Positions 8,320 through 18,136 of a DNA stretch of 64,000 bases are shown here, in pieces. This stretch comes from Enterocloster lavalensis (GTDB lineage: Bacteria; Bacillota; Clostridia; Lachnospirales; Lachnospiraceae), in the NCBI RefSeq assembly GCF_902364025.1, contig NZ_CABJCG010000005.1:60922-124921 (forward strand), given 5' to 3'. Numbering within the stretch: the stretch's first letter is position 1; each line of letters opens with the position of its first letter. A model generated the notes under the pieces. It did not search any database, was not told the DNA's origin, and was given only the letters and a program-made list of their open reading frames with translations. The translations under genes were made by a program, and so were the position numbers.

Positions 8320-10139
8320 TGGCAGTCTTTTGGATCTGGAATGAATTGGAAATAGAGCCCACAAACGACCGGCGGGCCATCAAGCGGGCGTACGCGAAGA
8401 AAAGCCGTCTGTGCCACCCGGAAGAGAAGCCGGAGGAGTTCAGGCGGCTTCATGAGGCGTACCGGCTGGCGCTGGAGCTGGCGGAGCGGGAGGCGAGACG
8501 GGAGCGGGCGGCCGGAGGAGGATGCGAGGAAAGGGCGGGACGGGAGGCCGGAGAAGAGTGGGAAGCCGGAGGAGCGCGCCTTGAGAGCACGTCGGGAAAG
8601 GCTGAGGAAGAGCCGGGGGAACGCCCCAGGGCGGCCTCGTCCGTCCATTTCCCCGCGCCAGACTACCAACAGCTGGACGAATTGATCGCCCGGGGGCTGG
8701 AACAGGATTACGCCAGGGACCCGGAGCTGCTTTTGGAGAAGATGAAGAAGCTCCACGAGGGGGCGGGAGAGAATGTCAACCGTTATACCGGCCAGCTGGA
8801 AACATGCCTGCAGCAGTGGCGCTGCCTGACGGATTCCGAGCATTTTCGCACAGCGGGCTGGAAGCCGGAGTTTCTGGAAATGCTCTCGGACTGGCTGCGG
8901 GAGAACCGGGACGGTATTAACCGGGCGGAGGCGATCAGCCTCTATAACGCGTATGATTTTATCCATTACCTGGACCGGGATTTCCCGGATGTGCCGTTCA
9001 TCAATGAAGTTTATATACAGCTAATGTACCAGGCCCGCAGATATGAGCGGGATATGCTGCAATACAGCGGCCTGTCCATTATCGGGCGCGTAAAAGACCG
9101 TTCCTGCCAGGAGCGCACCGGAAAGACGGGGATCGGAAGGCGGAATCTGCTTTACTGCCTGATGTGGGCGGCGATGTTTTTCTGTTTGATGATGGCTGTC
9201 ATGCTCCTCCTTCCGGGCAGGACCAGCAGAGAGGCGGAGCAGGTAGAGCCGTTCCGCTATAGCGCCGGGCACGAGGCCGGGGCGGAACACAGCGCCGGGT
9301 GGCTTGAAGACTATGGGTTCTGCAGGGCGTACCCCGACGGTTACCGCATGTCCGATGAGGAGGCGTTCAGCCAAAAAATTACGCCTCTTCTGGAGGATTT
9401 TTCCGTGGTTGCCACCGCCCGGCTTCATATTAATGGCAAACACGACCTTCCCAACCAGGTGGAGTTGGAGTGCGTCAGAGAGACGGACGGAACAACACCG
9501 GCTGTTTATTGGTCCAGGACTCAGGATAAACGGGGGATCGCCTACTATTTTACGGTGCAGCCTTCAGAAAACGGAATCCGGCCGCCTGTGGTGCTCACGT
9601 CCGGTTATCTCCCGGAGGTGTTCCGCTATTTCTGCGGGCAGAAACAGATCAACTGCCGGGTCTGGTATCCCGCGTACGATGAGGTGGGTCTGGCAATCGC
9701 CTGGCCGGAGGTGGAGCGGACGGTATTTCTGGAATACGCCCTTGCCGCCGTGTTTGAGGAGTACAGCAGGTACGCGGGGGAGGCTATGCAGCCCTTAAAT
9801 ATCACAGTGATCTATGGAAGGGATGCGGACGCGGCCCTTGAGGCGCTGGCGGAGGGAACATACCTCCCGGACCCGGACGCCGCCCATCCCGGTTACCAGG
9901 TGAGCAGCGCGGAGGGCAGAAATCGGTTCCAGCCGGATCAGGGATTTGAGGACAAACTGTGGGTGAGCCATGTGGTATGCGGGCCTGAGAAGCGCGATGG
10001 CACGGTCCTGTATCCGGGCTGCGCGCGTTTCGACGTCACAAAAGAATTGCTGGATCATCTGGAAAGTCTGGATTGGATGGTTAAAATGAATTATAATGAG
10101 AGCAATCGACAAACAATTATAAAGGAGAACGAGCAATGA
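8319..10139 (+). CDS. J-domain-like membrane protein with HPE motif, partner of the HscC-like Hsp70
   Basis: 606 aa. The N-terminal 50 residues match a J domain: [20 protein letters not shown], then [17 protein letters not shown]. The canonical HPD tripeptide is HPE, seen also in other HscC-linked J-like proteins. A charged Glu/Arg-rich linker (about 60-105) and a helical region follow, then one membrane span near 275-297 ([17 protein letters not shown]). The C-terminal 300 residues are unrecognised and presumably extracytoplasmic. It starts in the TGATG overlap with hscC and overlaps dtd by ATGA. It probably tethers the Hsp70 at the membrane. Confidence 0.75.
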   Translation: MAVFWIWNELEIEPTNDRRAIKRAYAKKSRLCHPEEKPEEFRRLHEAYRLALELAEREARRERAAGGGCEERAGREAGEEWEAGGARLESTSGKAEEEPGERPRAASSVHFPAPDYQQLDELIARGLEQDYARDPELLLEKMKKLHEGAGENVNRYTGQLETCLQQWRCLTDSEHFRTAGWKPEFLEMLSDWLRENRDGINRAEAISLYNAYDFIHYLDRDFPDVPFINEVYIQLMYQARRYERDMLQYSGLSIIGRVKDRSCQERTGKTGIGRRNLLYCLMWAAMFFCLMMAVMLLLPGRTSREAEQVEPFRYSAGHEAGAEHSAGWLEDYGFCRAYPDGYRMSDEEAFSQKITPLLEDFSVVATARLHINGKHDLPNQVELECVRETDGTTPAVYWSRTQDKRGIAYYFTVQPSENGIRPPVVLTSGYLPEVFRYFCGQKQINCRVWYPAYDEVGLAIAWPEVERTVFLEYALAAVFEEYSRYAGEAMQPLNITVIYGRDADAALEALAEGTYLPDPDAAHPGYQVSSAEGRNRFQPDQGFEDKLWVSHVVCGPEKRDGTVLYPGCARFDVTKELLDHLESLDWMVKMNYNESNRQTIIKENEQ

Positions 10140-10588
10140 GAGCGGTAATACAGCGTGTGTCCCACGCCGGAGTGACGGTGGACGGCAAGGTTCTGGGAAA
10201 AATAGGAAAAGGTTTCCTGATTCTGCTGGGCGTGTCGGACGAGGACACGGAGGAAGTGGCGGACCGGCTGGCGGATAAGATCTGCAAGCTGAGGATTTTT
10301 GAGGATGAGAACGGCAAGACCAACCTGTCCCTGGCGGATGTGGGCGGTGAACTGCTGGTGATCAGCCAGTTTACCCTCTACGCGGACTGCAGGAAGGGCA
10401 ACCGGCCCAGTTTTATCAAAGCGGGCGCCCCGGATATGGCGAACGGGCTGTACGAATATTTTATGGAGCGGTGCAGACAATACGTGAAGAGAGTGGAACG
10501 CGGGGAATTCGGCGCGGATATGAAGGTGGAGCTGTTGAACGACGGCCCGTTCACGCTGATGCTGGACAGCTGTGACCTGTTTAAATAG
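10136..10588 (+). CDS. dtd: D-aminoacyl-tRNA deacylase
   Basis: 150 aa, full length. [17 protein letters not shown] at the N-terminus, [15 protein letters not shown] and [11 protein letters not shown] near the C-terminus are the Dtd signatures; the last contains the Gly-cisPro chirality-proofreading element. It removes D-amino acids, and glycine from mischarged tRNAs, in the cytosol. The start overlaps the J-like gene by ATGA and is preceded by AAAGGAG. Confidence 0.95.
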   Translation: MRAVIQRVSHAGVTVDGKVLGKIGKGFLILLGVSDEDTEEVADRLADKICKLRIFEDENGKTNLSLADVGGELLVISQFTLYADCRKGNRPSFIKAGAPDMANGLYEYFMERCRQYVKRVERGEFGADMKVELLNDGPFTLMLDSCDLFK

Positions 10589-10603
10589 TGGAGAGGAATT
10601 GCG

Positions 10604-11107
10604 ATGGCAAAGATAATGGAGACAGTTTTATATTATAATCCGGGTACTCCGGAGACGATGAAGCACGTGACCAAGTTAAAAAGCGTGCTGGTGCGCATGG
10701 GAATCCGAATCCGCAACATCGGTCCGGACCAGGTGAACCAGACGGTGGGGTATCTGGCCGGCGTGCCGGGATTTGAGGAAAATGCGGACGCAGGGGAGTT
10801 GCCGGTGATCGGCGAGGAGATGCTGGTTTTAAAGCAATTTAGCAGCCGGCGGATCGACGAACTGCTGTTGAACCTGCGCAAGGCGGGAGTTCCGCGCATC
10901 TCCCTCAAGGCGGTGCTCACGGAGCACAACTGCGGGTGGACCTTCTACGCGCTGTATGAGGAGCTGCGGGAGGAGCACGAGAAGATGAGCGCCATGGCCG
11001 CGCCGGAACCGGTTGCGTCCGCGGGCGATCCGGCGGAAGCGTCTGCTGGCCGGGACAGCGCCCCAGCGTCCGCCAGCCAGGCGGCCCCCGCCCGGCCCGC
11101 AGAGTAA
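10604..11107 (+). CDS. DUF3783 protein
   Basis: 167 aa. The N-terminal 130 residues match the DUF3783 pattern seen in clostridia, with VLYYNP, LVLKQFSSRRIDELLLNLR and LKAVLTEHNCGWTFYALYEEL. A low-complexity Ala/Pro tail (about 130-167) follows. Function is unknown. It sits 15 bp after dtd and 17 bp before the VWA gene, so probably in one transcript. Confidence 0.75.
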   Translation: MAKIMETVLYYNPGTPETMKHVTKLKSVLVRMGIRIRNIGPDQVNQTVGYLAGVPGFEENADAGELPVIGEEMLVLKQFSSRRIDELLLNLRKAGVPRISLKAVLTEHNCGWTFYALYEELREEHEKMSAMAAPEPVASAGDPAEASAGRDSAPASASQAAPARPAE

Positions 11108-11124
11108 CCCGGGAGGCGGCCCTT

Positions 11125-12516
11125 ATGAATGATCCAACCAGAGACCGGCAGCTGCGGGAATTGGAGGAGGTAAATCTCTGTGCGCAGATTCTCTACCAGG
11201 CCAGGAATGAGCTTTATCTGAATATGCGTTTCCTGGATATTCCCTTAAGCAGCCTGGGATTCGAGGCGGAGTGGGGATTGAACGGAATCCGAACGGACGG
11301 TTTCAATATCTATTACGGCCCGGACTGGCTGACCGGACTTTACGGCCAGGGGCGCGTGCGGGTGAACCGCGCGTATCTGCACATGCTGTTTCACTGCCTG
11401 TTCGGACATTTGGACGGGCGGGGAGAGCGGGAAATATCCGACTGGAATCTGGCCTGCGACATCGCCATGGAGTCGGTGCTGGACGGACTCTACCAGAAGT
11501 GTACCCACGTCCAGCCGGGGGCGTTCCGTCGGGAAACCTACCTGCGGATCCGGAAGATGTTAAACCAGGAGGTTCTGACCGCCCAGGGCGTATACAAGGC
11601 GCTGGTGGAGATGAAACCCGATGACCGGCGCAGAGGCCAGCTACAACGGGAATTTTATGTGGATGACCACAGCCGCTGGGAGGAGCCTCAGCCGCCCCGC
11701 CAGGTCAGAAACCGGCAAAACAAGTGGAAGGACAACCGGGAGCGCATGCAGACCGAGATGGAGACCGGCTCCAAAGACGCCTCGGAGGACAACCGGAGCC
11801 TTTTGGATGAGCTGGAGGTGGAAAACCGGGAGCGGTACGATTACCGGCAGTTTCTCCGGCGGTTCGCGGTGTTAAAGGAGGAGATTCAGGTGGATATGGA
11901 CTCCTTCGACTACGCCTTTTACACCTATGGGCTGTCCCTGTACGGGAACATGCCGCTGGTTGAACCCCAGGAGTCCAGGGAGGTGTACCGGGTGGAGGAT
12001 TTCGCCGTGGTGATCGATACGTCCATGTCCTGCTCCGGAGAGCTGGTACAGCGCTTTTTGGAGGAGACCTACGACGTGCTGTCCCAGTCGGAGAGTTTCT
12101 TCCGCCGGGTCAATGTGCACGTGATCCAGTGCGACGACCAAATCCGGTCCGACGTGGTGATCACCAGGGCGGAGGATTTGGCGGATTATATGGAGCATCT
12201 GACCTTAAAGGGCCTGGGAGGCACGGATTTCAGGCCGGCCTTTGACTATGTGAACGGCCTTCGGGCGGCGGGAGCATTTTCCAGGCTCAGGGGCCTGATC
12301 TATTTTACGGACGGAAAAGGGATTTATCCGGTACAGGCTCCGCCCTACGACACGGCCTTTGTGTTTGTCAAGGATCAGTACAGCGACGAGTCGGTGCCGC
12401 CCTGGGCCATGAAGGTGATTCTGGAGGTGGACGATCTGCTGGAGAAGGGGCAAAATGAGCCGGAGACGGGGAATATGGGACTGTTGCAGAAGGAAGAGCA
12501 GGAGAGAATGACATGA
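11125..12516 (+). CDS. DUF2201 / VWA-like protein paired with a MoxR ATPase
   Basis: 463 aa. The N-terminal region contains HMLFHCLFGH near residues 85-94, resembling a zinc-peptidase-like helix of the DUF2201 family. A charged linker (about 185-235) leads to a C-terminal VWA-like fold starting at FAVVIDTSMSCSG near 292; D-T-S-M-S is a MIDAS-type metal site. The ATPase gene follows through an ATGA overlap. MoxR/VWA pairs are thought to act as metal-insertion or complex-assembly chaperones. Peptidase activity is uncertain. Confidence 0.8.
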   Translation: MNDPTRDRQLRELEEVNLCAQILYQARNELYLNMRFLDIPLSSLGFEAEWGLNGIRTDGFNIYYGPDWLTGLYGQGRVRVNRAYLHMLFHCLFGHLDGRGEREISDWNLACDIAMESVLDGLYQKCTHVQPGAFRRETYLRIRKMLNQEVLTAQGVYKALVEMKPDDRRRGQLQREFYVDDHSRWEEPQPPRQVRNRQNKWKDNRERMQTEMETGSKDASEDNRSLLDELEVENRERYDYRQFLRRFAVLKEEIQVDMDSFDYAFYTYGLSLYGNMPLVEPQESREVYRVEDFAVVIDTSMSCSGELVQRFLEETYDVLSQSESFFRRVNVHVIQCDDQIRSDVVITRAEDLADYMEHLTLKGLGGTDFRPAFDYVNGLRAAGAFSRLRGLIYFTDGKGIYPVQAPPYDTAFVFVKDQYSDESVPPWAMKVILEVDDLLEKGQNEPETGNMGLLQKEEQERMT

Positions 12517-14120
12517 ATATAAAACGGGCCAAACAAGAGATCAAGGACACCATCCAGGCGTATCTGCTGCGGGATGACACGGGCGCTTACGCGATTCCGT
12601 CCATCCGGCAGAGGCCGGTGCTGTTAATCGGCCCTCCGGGCGTGGGCAAAACCCAGATTATGGAACAGATATCCCAGGAAATGGAGATTGGCCTGGTGGC
12701 TTACACCATCACCCACCACACGCGGCAGAGCGCGGTGGGGCTGCCGTTTATTGAGAAAAAGCAGTACGGAGGCCGGGAGTACACGGTGACGGAGTATACC
12801 ATGAGCGAGATCGTGGCCTCCATCTACGACAAGATTGAGTCCACGGGACTGGAGGAGGGGATTTTGTTTATCGACGAGATCAACTGCGTGTCCGAGACAC
12901 TGGCGCCCACCATGCTGCAGTTCCTGCAGTGCAAGACCTTCGGCAGCCATCGGATCCCGGAGGGCTGGATCATCGTGACCGCCGGCAACCCGCCGGAGTA
13001 CAACAAGTCCGTCCGGGAGTTCGACGTGGTGACGCTGGACCGGATCAAGAAAATCACGGTGGAGCCGGATTTTGAAGTCTGGAAGGAGTACGCCTACCGG
13101 GAAAATATCCACCCGGCCATTCTCTCTTATCTGGGCATCAAACGGCAGAATTTCTGCCAGATCGAGACGACGGTGGATGGGAAACGGTTCGCCACGCCCC
13201 GGGGCTGGGAGGACTTGTCAGAACTGATCTGCGTTTACGAGCGGCTTGAGAAGAAGGCGGACCGGGACGTGGTGGGACAATATATCCAGTTTCCCGCCAT
13301 TGCAAAGGATTTCGCCAATTATCTGGAGCTGTACTACAAGTACCGGGATGATTACCAGGTGGATCAGATTCTGGCCGGGATTATCAGCGAGGCCCTGTGC
13401 GACAAGGTGGCGAAGGCCGCATTTGACGAAAAGCTCAGCGTGGTGGGCCTGCTGCTGTCCAGGCTGTCCGGGGCGTTTCGGGAACTGCGCCTGAAGGAAC
13501 GGCAGATGGAACTTGTGATGAATGGACTGAAGGAGTTTCAGAAGCGGGTTGTCACGGGGGTGGCAGGCGGTGTTGAGCACGGCGCGGCGGACCAGGGAGC
13601 CGCGCACGCCGGCCGGGTGGATCCGGGCAAGGCATGCGCCGGACTGGCGGACTCTGAAACTGTCATGACTCCGGCTGCGGTCATGACGGACCTGGTGGCC
13701 AGAATGGAGCGGGAGATAAACGCGGACCGGTCCGCCGGACTTTTGAGCCGCAGGGAGGAGGCGGTGCGCCGGTCTGCTCTGATGGAACTGGAGAATTATG
13801 GAAGAGATTTGGCGCAGATGGAAGGCGCGGAGAGCGCGGACGGTGCGGCGGCCTGGGAGCAGGTGCGCGGGCGGTTCGGCCGGGCCAGCGACCGCTATGA
13901 GGAGCAGCGGGTTTCCTGCGGGGAGATGCTGGAGCACGCCTTTGACTTTATGGAGGCGGCTTTCGGGGACAGCCAGGAGATGGTCATTTTTGTGACCGAG
14001 TTAAATACCAATGAATATTGCGTCCGCTTTTTGCAGGATTACGACTGCGAGCGGTATTACCAGTACAATAAACGGCTTTTGTTTGACGATGAGGAGCAGC
14101 GGCTGAGAGCACGGATTTGA
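12513..14120 (+). CDS. MoxR-family AAA+ ATPase
   Basis: 535 aa. Walker A GPPGVGKT lies at about 40-47 and Walker B LFIDEIN near 117-123. Sensor-like ITAGNPPEYNKS and LDRIKKI follow, typical of MoxR/RavA ATPases. The C-terminal 200 residues are helical and unlike the core family. It is translationally coupled to the VWA-like gene, so the two likely form a MoxR-VWA complex that remodels or activates a target protein. No target is obvious; the next gene encodes a CPBP protease. Confidence 0.85.
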   Translation: MNIKRAKQEIKDTIQAYLLRDDTGAYAIPSIRQRPVLLIGPPGVGKTQIMEQISQEMEIGLVAYTITHHTRQSAVGLPFIEKKQYGGREYTVTEYTMSEIVASIYDKIESTGLEEGILFIDEINCVSETLAPTMLQFLQCKTFGSHRIPEGWIIVTAGNPPEYNKSVREFDVVTLDRIKKITVEPDFEVWKEYAYRENIHPAILSYLGIKRQNFCQIETTVDGKRFATPRGWEDLSELICVYERLEKKADRDVVGQYIQFPAIAKDFANYLELYYKYRDDYQVDQILAGIISEALCDKVAKAAFDEKLSVVGLLLSRLSGAFRELRLKERQMELVMNGLKEFQKRVVTGVAGGVEHGAADQGAAHAGRVDPGKACAGLADSETVMTPAAVMTDLVARMEREINADRSAGLLSRREEAVRRSALMELENYGRDLAQMEGAESADGAAAWEQVRGRFGRASDRYEEQRVSCGEMLEHAFDFMEAAFGDSQEMVIFVTELNTNEYCVRFLQDYDCERYYQYNKRLLFDDEEQRLRARI

Positions 14121-14142
14121 GAGACAGAAAGGAAAACGTTGG

Positions 14143-15066
14143 ATGAGAAATATATTTAGGAACGACAGAAACCAGGTTCGGTGGGGTTATAAGCTGGCCT
14201 CCTTTCTTTTGATACAGGAGATTTTGGGGCCCATCGCCATAATTTTGGTTTCCGTGGCTCTTGTAAATCTGCTGTTCCCGATTTTACAGGCCTCCGGGGT
14301 GCTGGACGGCGACGGCGTTCTGAGGATGGAGTATGCGGAGGTTTTTGAGAACAGCTGGTTTATCGCGGGAATGGTGATACAGAACCTGCTGCTGTCCCTG
14401 TTTTTCCTGGGAGCGTGGAAATACCTGCTCCGCGGCAGCGCGCGTTCCATGGGATTGGCGGGCAGAACATGGCTGAAGGAGCTGGGCGTGGGTTTTGCCA
14501 TCGGGGTGGCGTTGATCACCATTGTCTGCGGTGGGATTTATCTGACTGGCAGCGCCCGGATAATGGCCGGATCGGGGCTGCAATTCAGCCCGTGGCTGGC
14601 GGGGTATCTGCTCATGTTCGTGTTTGTGGGGTTCGGCGAGGAGATCGCGTTCCGCGGTTATGCCATGGGAACGCTGCGGCAGACGGAAAAGGACTGGCTC
14701 ATAGTGCTTTTGCCCGCCGTGCTGTTTGGGATCGCCCACAGCACCAATGCCAATTTCAGCCTGATGGGCTGCGGTAATATTATCCTGGCCGGGATTCTGC
14801 TGGGGCTTCTGGCCTTAAAGAGCGGGCACCTTTGGCTGGGAATCGGATTTCACATTTCCTGGAACTTTTTCCAGGGCTGCGTGTTCGGTTTCGGCGTCAG
14901 CGGCATCAGCACGCCCAGCGTGGCGGTGACGGAGCTGACCGGTTCTCCGCTTTTAAACGGCGGGGCGTTCGGGCCGGAGGGCAGTATTGTGTCTACGGTG
15001 GTGCTTTTGGCGTCAATCGCCGCGACGCTGTGGTGGTTTAGTGAAAAACGGGAATTGGGGAAATAG
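14143..15066 (+). CDS. CPBP-family intramembrane glutamic endopeptidase
   Basis: 307 aa with about seven to eight hydrophobic segments. The CPBP motifs are clear: GFGEEIAFRGYAMG near 162-175 (EExxxR), FGIAHSTNANF, and a third His-containing helix near GHLWLGIGFHISWNFFQG. The family includes the CAAX-processing protease Rce1 and bacteriocin-immunity proteins. AAAGGA lies before the ATG. It may process a membrane substrate; the link to the MoxR/VWA pair is positional only. Confidence 0.88.
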   Translation: MRNIFRNDRNQVRWGYKLASFLLIQEILGPIAIILVSVALVNLLFPILQASGVLDGDGVLRMEYAEVFENSWFIAGMVIQNLLLSLFFLGAWKYLLRGSARSMGLAGRTWLKELGVGFAIGVALITIVCGGIYLTGSARIMAGSGLQFSPWLAGYLLMFVFVGFGEEIAFRGYAMGTLRQTEKDWLIVLLPAVLFGIAHSTNANFSLMGCGNIILAGILLGLLALKSGHLWLGIGFHISWNFFQGCVFGFGVSGISTPSVAVTELTGSPLLNGGAFGPEGSIVSTVVLLASIAATLWWFSEKRELGK

Positions 15067-15082
15067 AAAGAGGGGGGAATCT

Positions 15083-17179
15083 ATGCTGTACGGGAAATTG
15101 CTGCGTTTTACATACCGCCTGGAACGGAATCCGGTGTTCGCCTCGGTCAAACGCGGCTTGCTGCTGCTGACGCCGGTGCTGATCGTGGGAGCGGTGGCCC
15201 TGATGCTGCGGAACCTTCCCATTCCCGGGTTCCAGGAGTGGATCATGGGGGCGGCGGGCGGGGCGGTTTACAGCGCCCTTGGGTTTGTCTACGACGCCAC
15301 CATCGGCATCATGTCCCTTTGCCTGCTGTGCGGCATCAGCTACTCCTACGCAGCGACCATTTCCGGGTCCGACAGGACGTTCTGCCTGGTGGCGGTCATG
15401 GCGTCCCTCGGAAGCTTTTTCATCCTGTTCAGCGTGCAGAGCAACGGTGTGTTCGAGTTCGCCAGTCTGGGCGCGGTCAGCATGTTCGGGGCCATTTTGT
15501 GTTCCATCGCGGCTACGGCGCTGTTCGGCGCATTCAGCCGTTACCTGCCGGCCCGTCTCCGCTCCTACAGCGCGGGCATGGACGTGCAGTTCCGGGTGTC
15601 GGTTTCCCTGATCGTGCCGCTTTGCCTGTGTCTGCTGGTCTTTGCCCTGGCGGGGCTGGCGATGGAACATTTTCTGGGGGTACGAAGCATCAATGAACTG
15701 CTCTCGGGCGGAATGATGGCTCTGTTTCAAAATGTGCCCAACGAGCTGGGCAAGGGCGTGCTGTTTGTGCTGTTGACCGACCTGCTGTGGCTGTTCGGCA
15801 TCCATGGGGGAAATGTGATGGAGCCGGTGGCCCAGGCCTATTTCGCCACCCTGGACCAGAGCACCAGCGCCGTTGTGTGCAAATCCTTTGTGGACAATTT
15901 CGCGCTCATCGGCGGCAGCGGAGCCACGCTGTGCCTGCTGCTTGCTCTGCTGCTGTTCTCCCGGTCCCACGAGAACCGGCGGCTGGCGTGGTGTTCCCTG
16001 CCCTTCGGTGTGTTCAATATGAACGAGCCGCTGGTGTTTGGATTTCCGGTGATCTTAAATCCCATCCTGTTTCTGCCGTTTCTCCTGGTGCCCGTGATCT
16101 CGCTGCTCATCGGGCACGCGGCGGTGGTCTGCGGTTTTATGCCGGTGGTGACCACCACGGTGACCTGGACGACCCCTGCGCCTCTCAGCGGATACGCCGC
16201 CTCCCGCTCCATCAACGGGGCGCTGGTACAGGCGGTGATTGTGGCGGCTGGCACGGCGGTTTACGCGCCGTTTGTGCGGCTCTCCGAGCACATGCAGCAG
16301 GAGCGCATCCGGATTGATCTGGAGGACCTTCTGAGGGTGTTTGCGGAGGAGAGCGAGCTGCCCGCTCTGGGAAATCAGTTCCTGGAGCGGCCGGACAATG
16401 TCGGCGCGGTGGCTAAGGTGGTGGCGGAACAGCTTCACCGGGACCTGCAAGCCGGGAGTATTCCCGTATTTTACCAGCCGCAGGTGGACGAAAAGGGCTG
16501 GGTCTGCGGTGCGGAAGCTCTGCTGCGCTGGAAGTTCCGGGGCACGCCGCTGCCGCCCCCGCTGGTGATCAAGCTGGCCAGGGAGGCGGGGATCTACGGG
16601 GACCTGACCGCCTGTATTCTGCGCACGGCGGTGGCGGACAGCGTACGCTTCCAAAACGCCCTTGGCAGGCCCCTCATGGTGTCGGTGAACATTTCCCCCT
16701 ATGAGGCAAACGACGAGGAATTTGTCCGCACGGCAATCCGCCTGGTGGAGGAGGCCGGACTCCAGAACAGCTTCTGCCTGGAGGTGACGGAGGAGGCCGC
16801 CCTGGAGCGGTTTGGAAAGATCGCGGAAAATCTGCACGAGCTCTTCCGGCACGGCATCCTGGCGGCCATCGACGATTTCAGTATGGGTCAGACGTCCCTG
16901 AAATATCTTCAGGGCAGTAATTTCCAGTTTGTGAAGCTGGACGGCACTCTTGTGCGCCAGCTCCTTGACAGCCCGCGCAGTCAGGATATCGTGCGCGCCA
17001 TCGTGGGCCTGGGGGAGGACCTAAGCTTCCAGGTGGTGGCGGAGTATGTGGAGAGCCGGGAGCTTCGGGACCTGCTGCTCTCGCTGAACTGCCGCATTTT
17101 CCAGGGGTATCTCTACAGTCCCGCGGTGCCCCCGGCCGGGCTGGTCCGCTTTGTGCAGGATCAGGACAGCGCGGGGTAA
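15083..17179 (+). CDS. PTS EIIC (lactose/cellobiose type) fused to a c-di-GMP phosphodiesterase EAL domain
   Basis: 698 aa from the ATG at 15083, preceded by AGGGGGG. Residues about 1-400 form a multi-span EIIC of the lactose/cellobiose family, with IHGGNVMEP and FNMNEPLVFGFPVILNP. Residues about 450-690 are an EAL domain. Its catalytic set looks intact: AEALLRW, SVNISPYE, LEVTEEAAL, AIDDFSMG, VKLDGTLV, VVAEYVES and FQGYLYSP. There is no EIIA or EIIB part and no PTS operon beside it. It probably couples sugar binding or transport state to c-di-GMP hydrolysis at the membrane. The first 32 residues of the open frame upstream of 15083 overlap the CPBP gene and are not used. Confidence 0.88.
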   Translation: MLYGKLLRFTYRLERNPVFASVKRGLLLLTPVLIVGAVALMLRNLPIPGFQEWIMGAAGGAVYSALGFVYDATIGIMSLCLLCGISYSYAATISGSDRTFCLVAVMASLGSFFILFSVQSNGVFEFASLGAVSMFGAILCSIAATALFGAFSRYLPARLRSYSAGMDVQFRVSVSLIVPLCLCLLVFALAGLAMEHFLGVRSINELLSGGMMALFQNVPNELGKGVLFVLLTDLLWLFGIHGGNVMEPVAQAYFATLDQSTSAVVCKSFVDNFALIGGSGATLCLLLALLLFSRSHENRRLAWCSLPFGVFNMNEPLVFGFPVILNPILFLPFLLVPVISLLIGHAAVVCGFMPVVTTTVTWTTPAPLSGYAASRSINGALVQAVIVAAGTAVYAPFVRLSEHMQQERIRIDLEDLLRVFAEESELPALGNQFLERPDNVGAVAKVVAEQLHRDLQAGSIPVFYQPQVDEKGWVCGAEALLRWKFRGTPLPPPLVIKLAREAGIYGDLTACILRTAVADSVRFQNALGRPLMVSVNISPYEANDEEFVRTAIRLVEEAGLQNSFCLEVTEEAALERFGKIAENLHELFRHGILAAIDDFSMGQTSLKYLQGSNFQFVKLDGTLVRQLLDSPRSQDIVRAIVGLGEDLSFQVVAEYVESRELRDLLLSLNCRIFQGYLYSPAVPPAGLVRFVQDQDSAG

Positions 17180-17230
17180 TGTCCGGGGGAGGCGGGGCGG
17201 GTCAGCTTTGTGCAGGATCAGGGCAGCGCG
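17143..17230. repeat. Imperfect 31-bp direct repeat at the 3' end of the EIIC-EAL gene
   Basis: GGTCCGCTTTGTGCAGGATC and its continuation at 17143-17173 recur at 17200-17230 with two changes, 57 bp apart. The first copy encodes the C-terminus of the fusion protein and the second lies after the stop. It looks like a local duplication. Confidence 0.6.
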
Positions 17231-17257
17231 CAGGAAGGCCTGGGGACGCGGCGCTGG

Positions 17258-18136
17258 TCAGCTCCGTTTCCAGCGCAGCGTGTTGTCCGCAAATTCTGCC
17301 TCCAGCTCTCTGCTATCGTGGAGCCAGGACAGATAGGAGCGGACCGTGCTTCCCACCAGCACGTGCTGCTCGAAGTTCATAGTCAGGCCGTAGGAATCAA
17401 ATACATGCTTTAGAACCGCTTCGGAGGAGGCGGGGGTCTGGCAGAAGGTGCAGATGAGGTCCGCGATTTGGCGGACCTTTTTGCGGTTTAAGTCCACCAG
17501 CGGGCCGATGTCGTCCGTGGCCTCCGCGTGGGAGGGGACGAACAGGCGGCCCTCCATGCGCTCCACCGCGTCCAGTGTCTCCAGGTAGGCGGCTACGTCG
17601 TAGATGAAGGAGACGTGGTATTTTTCTAGGGTGGCCGCGCTGCTCAGGCAGTCCGCCAGAAACACGGTGTCATCGGGCGTCCGGAACCCGTACATCTGGA
17701 AGAAATGGCCGGGCAGAGGGATGACCTTAAGGCCGCTGGGAAAGTCCGGGTCCGAGAAGGGGGATACGCTGCTGGGCTGGGCCATGAGAAATTTGTGGCG
17801 CAGCTCTCCCGCCGGAAAACCGCCGTACAGGAAGGCCGGTTCCAGGATGGGGCTTTCGGTGAAATGTCCTTCGATTCCCTCGGCAAAAATTTTACAGCCG
17901 GTTTTCTGCTGGATAAAATGGTTTCCGCCGATGTGGTCCGCGTTGGAGTGGGTGTTGACAATCCCCGCAAGACGCCATCCGCGCTGTTCCAGGATCCGCA
18001 GGAGCTTGCGTCCCGCGTCCTTGTCGTTTCCGCTGTCGATCAGGTAGACCTGGTTGTCCCCTGAGCAGTAAACGCCGATTTTTGCCGGTGCGTTGACATA
18101 GTAGCTGCAATCCCCGGCCTGGGTCAGTTCAAACAT
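17258..18136 (-). CDS. Metallo-beta-lactamase-fold hydrolase
   Basis: 292 aa. The MBL motif reads THSNADHIGG, so the second His of the usual HxHxDH is Asn. PLPGHF, VFLADCL and FVPSHAEAT follow at the expected intervals. A C-terminal helical part (about 215-292) carries a winged-helix-like region. It is probably a glyoxalase-II-like hydrolase of unknown substrate. The gene is convergent with the EIIC-EAL gene and faces adeC. Confidence 0.82.
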   Translation of the reverse strand: MFELTQAGDCSYYVNAPAKIGVYCSGDNQVYLIDSGNDKDAGRKLLRILEQRGWRLAGIVNTHSNADHIGGNHFIQQKTGCKIFAEGIEGHFTESPILEPAFLYGGFPAGELRHKFLMAQPSSVSPFSDPDFPSGLKVIPLPGHFFQMYGFRTPDDTVFLADCLSSAATLEKYHVSFIYDVAAYLETLDAVERMEGRLFVPSHAEATDDIGPLVDLNRKKVRQIADLICTFCQTPASSEAVLKHVFDSYGLTMNFEQHVLVGSTVRSYLSWLHDSRELEAEFADNTLRWKRS

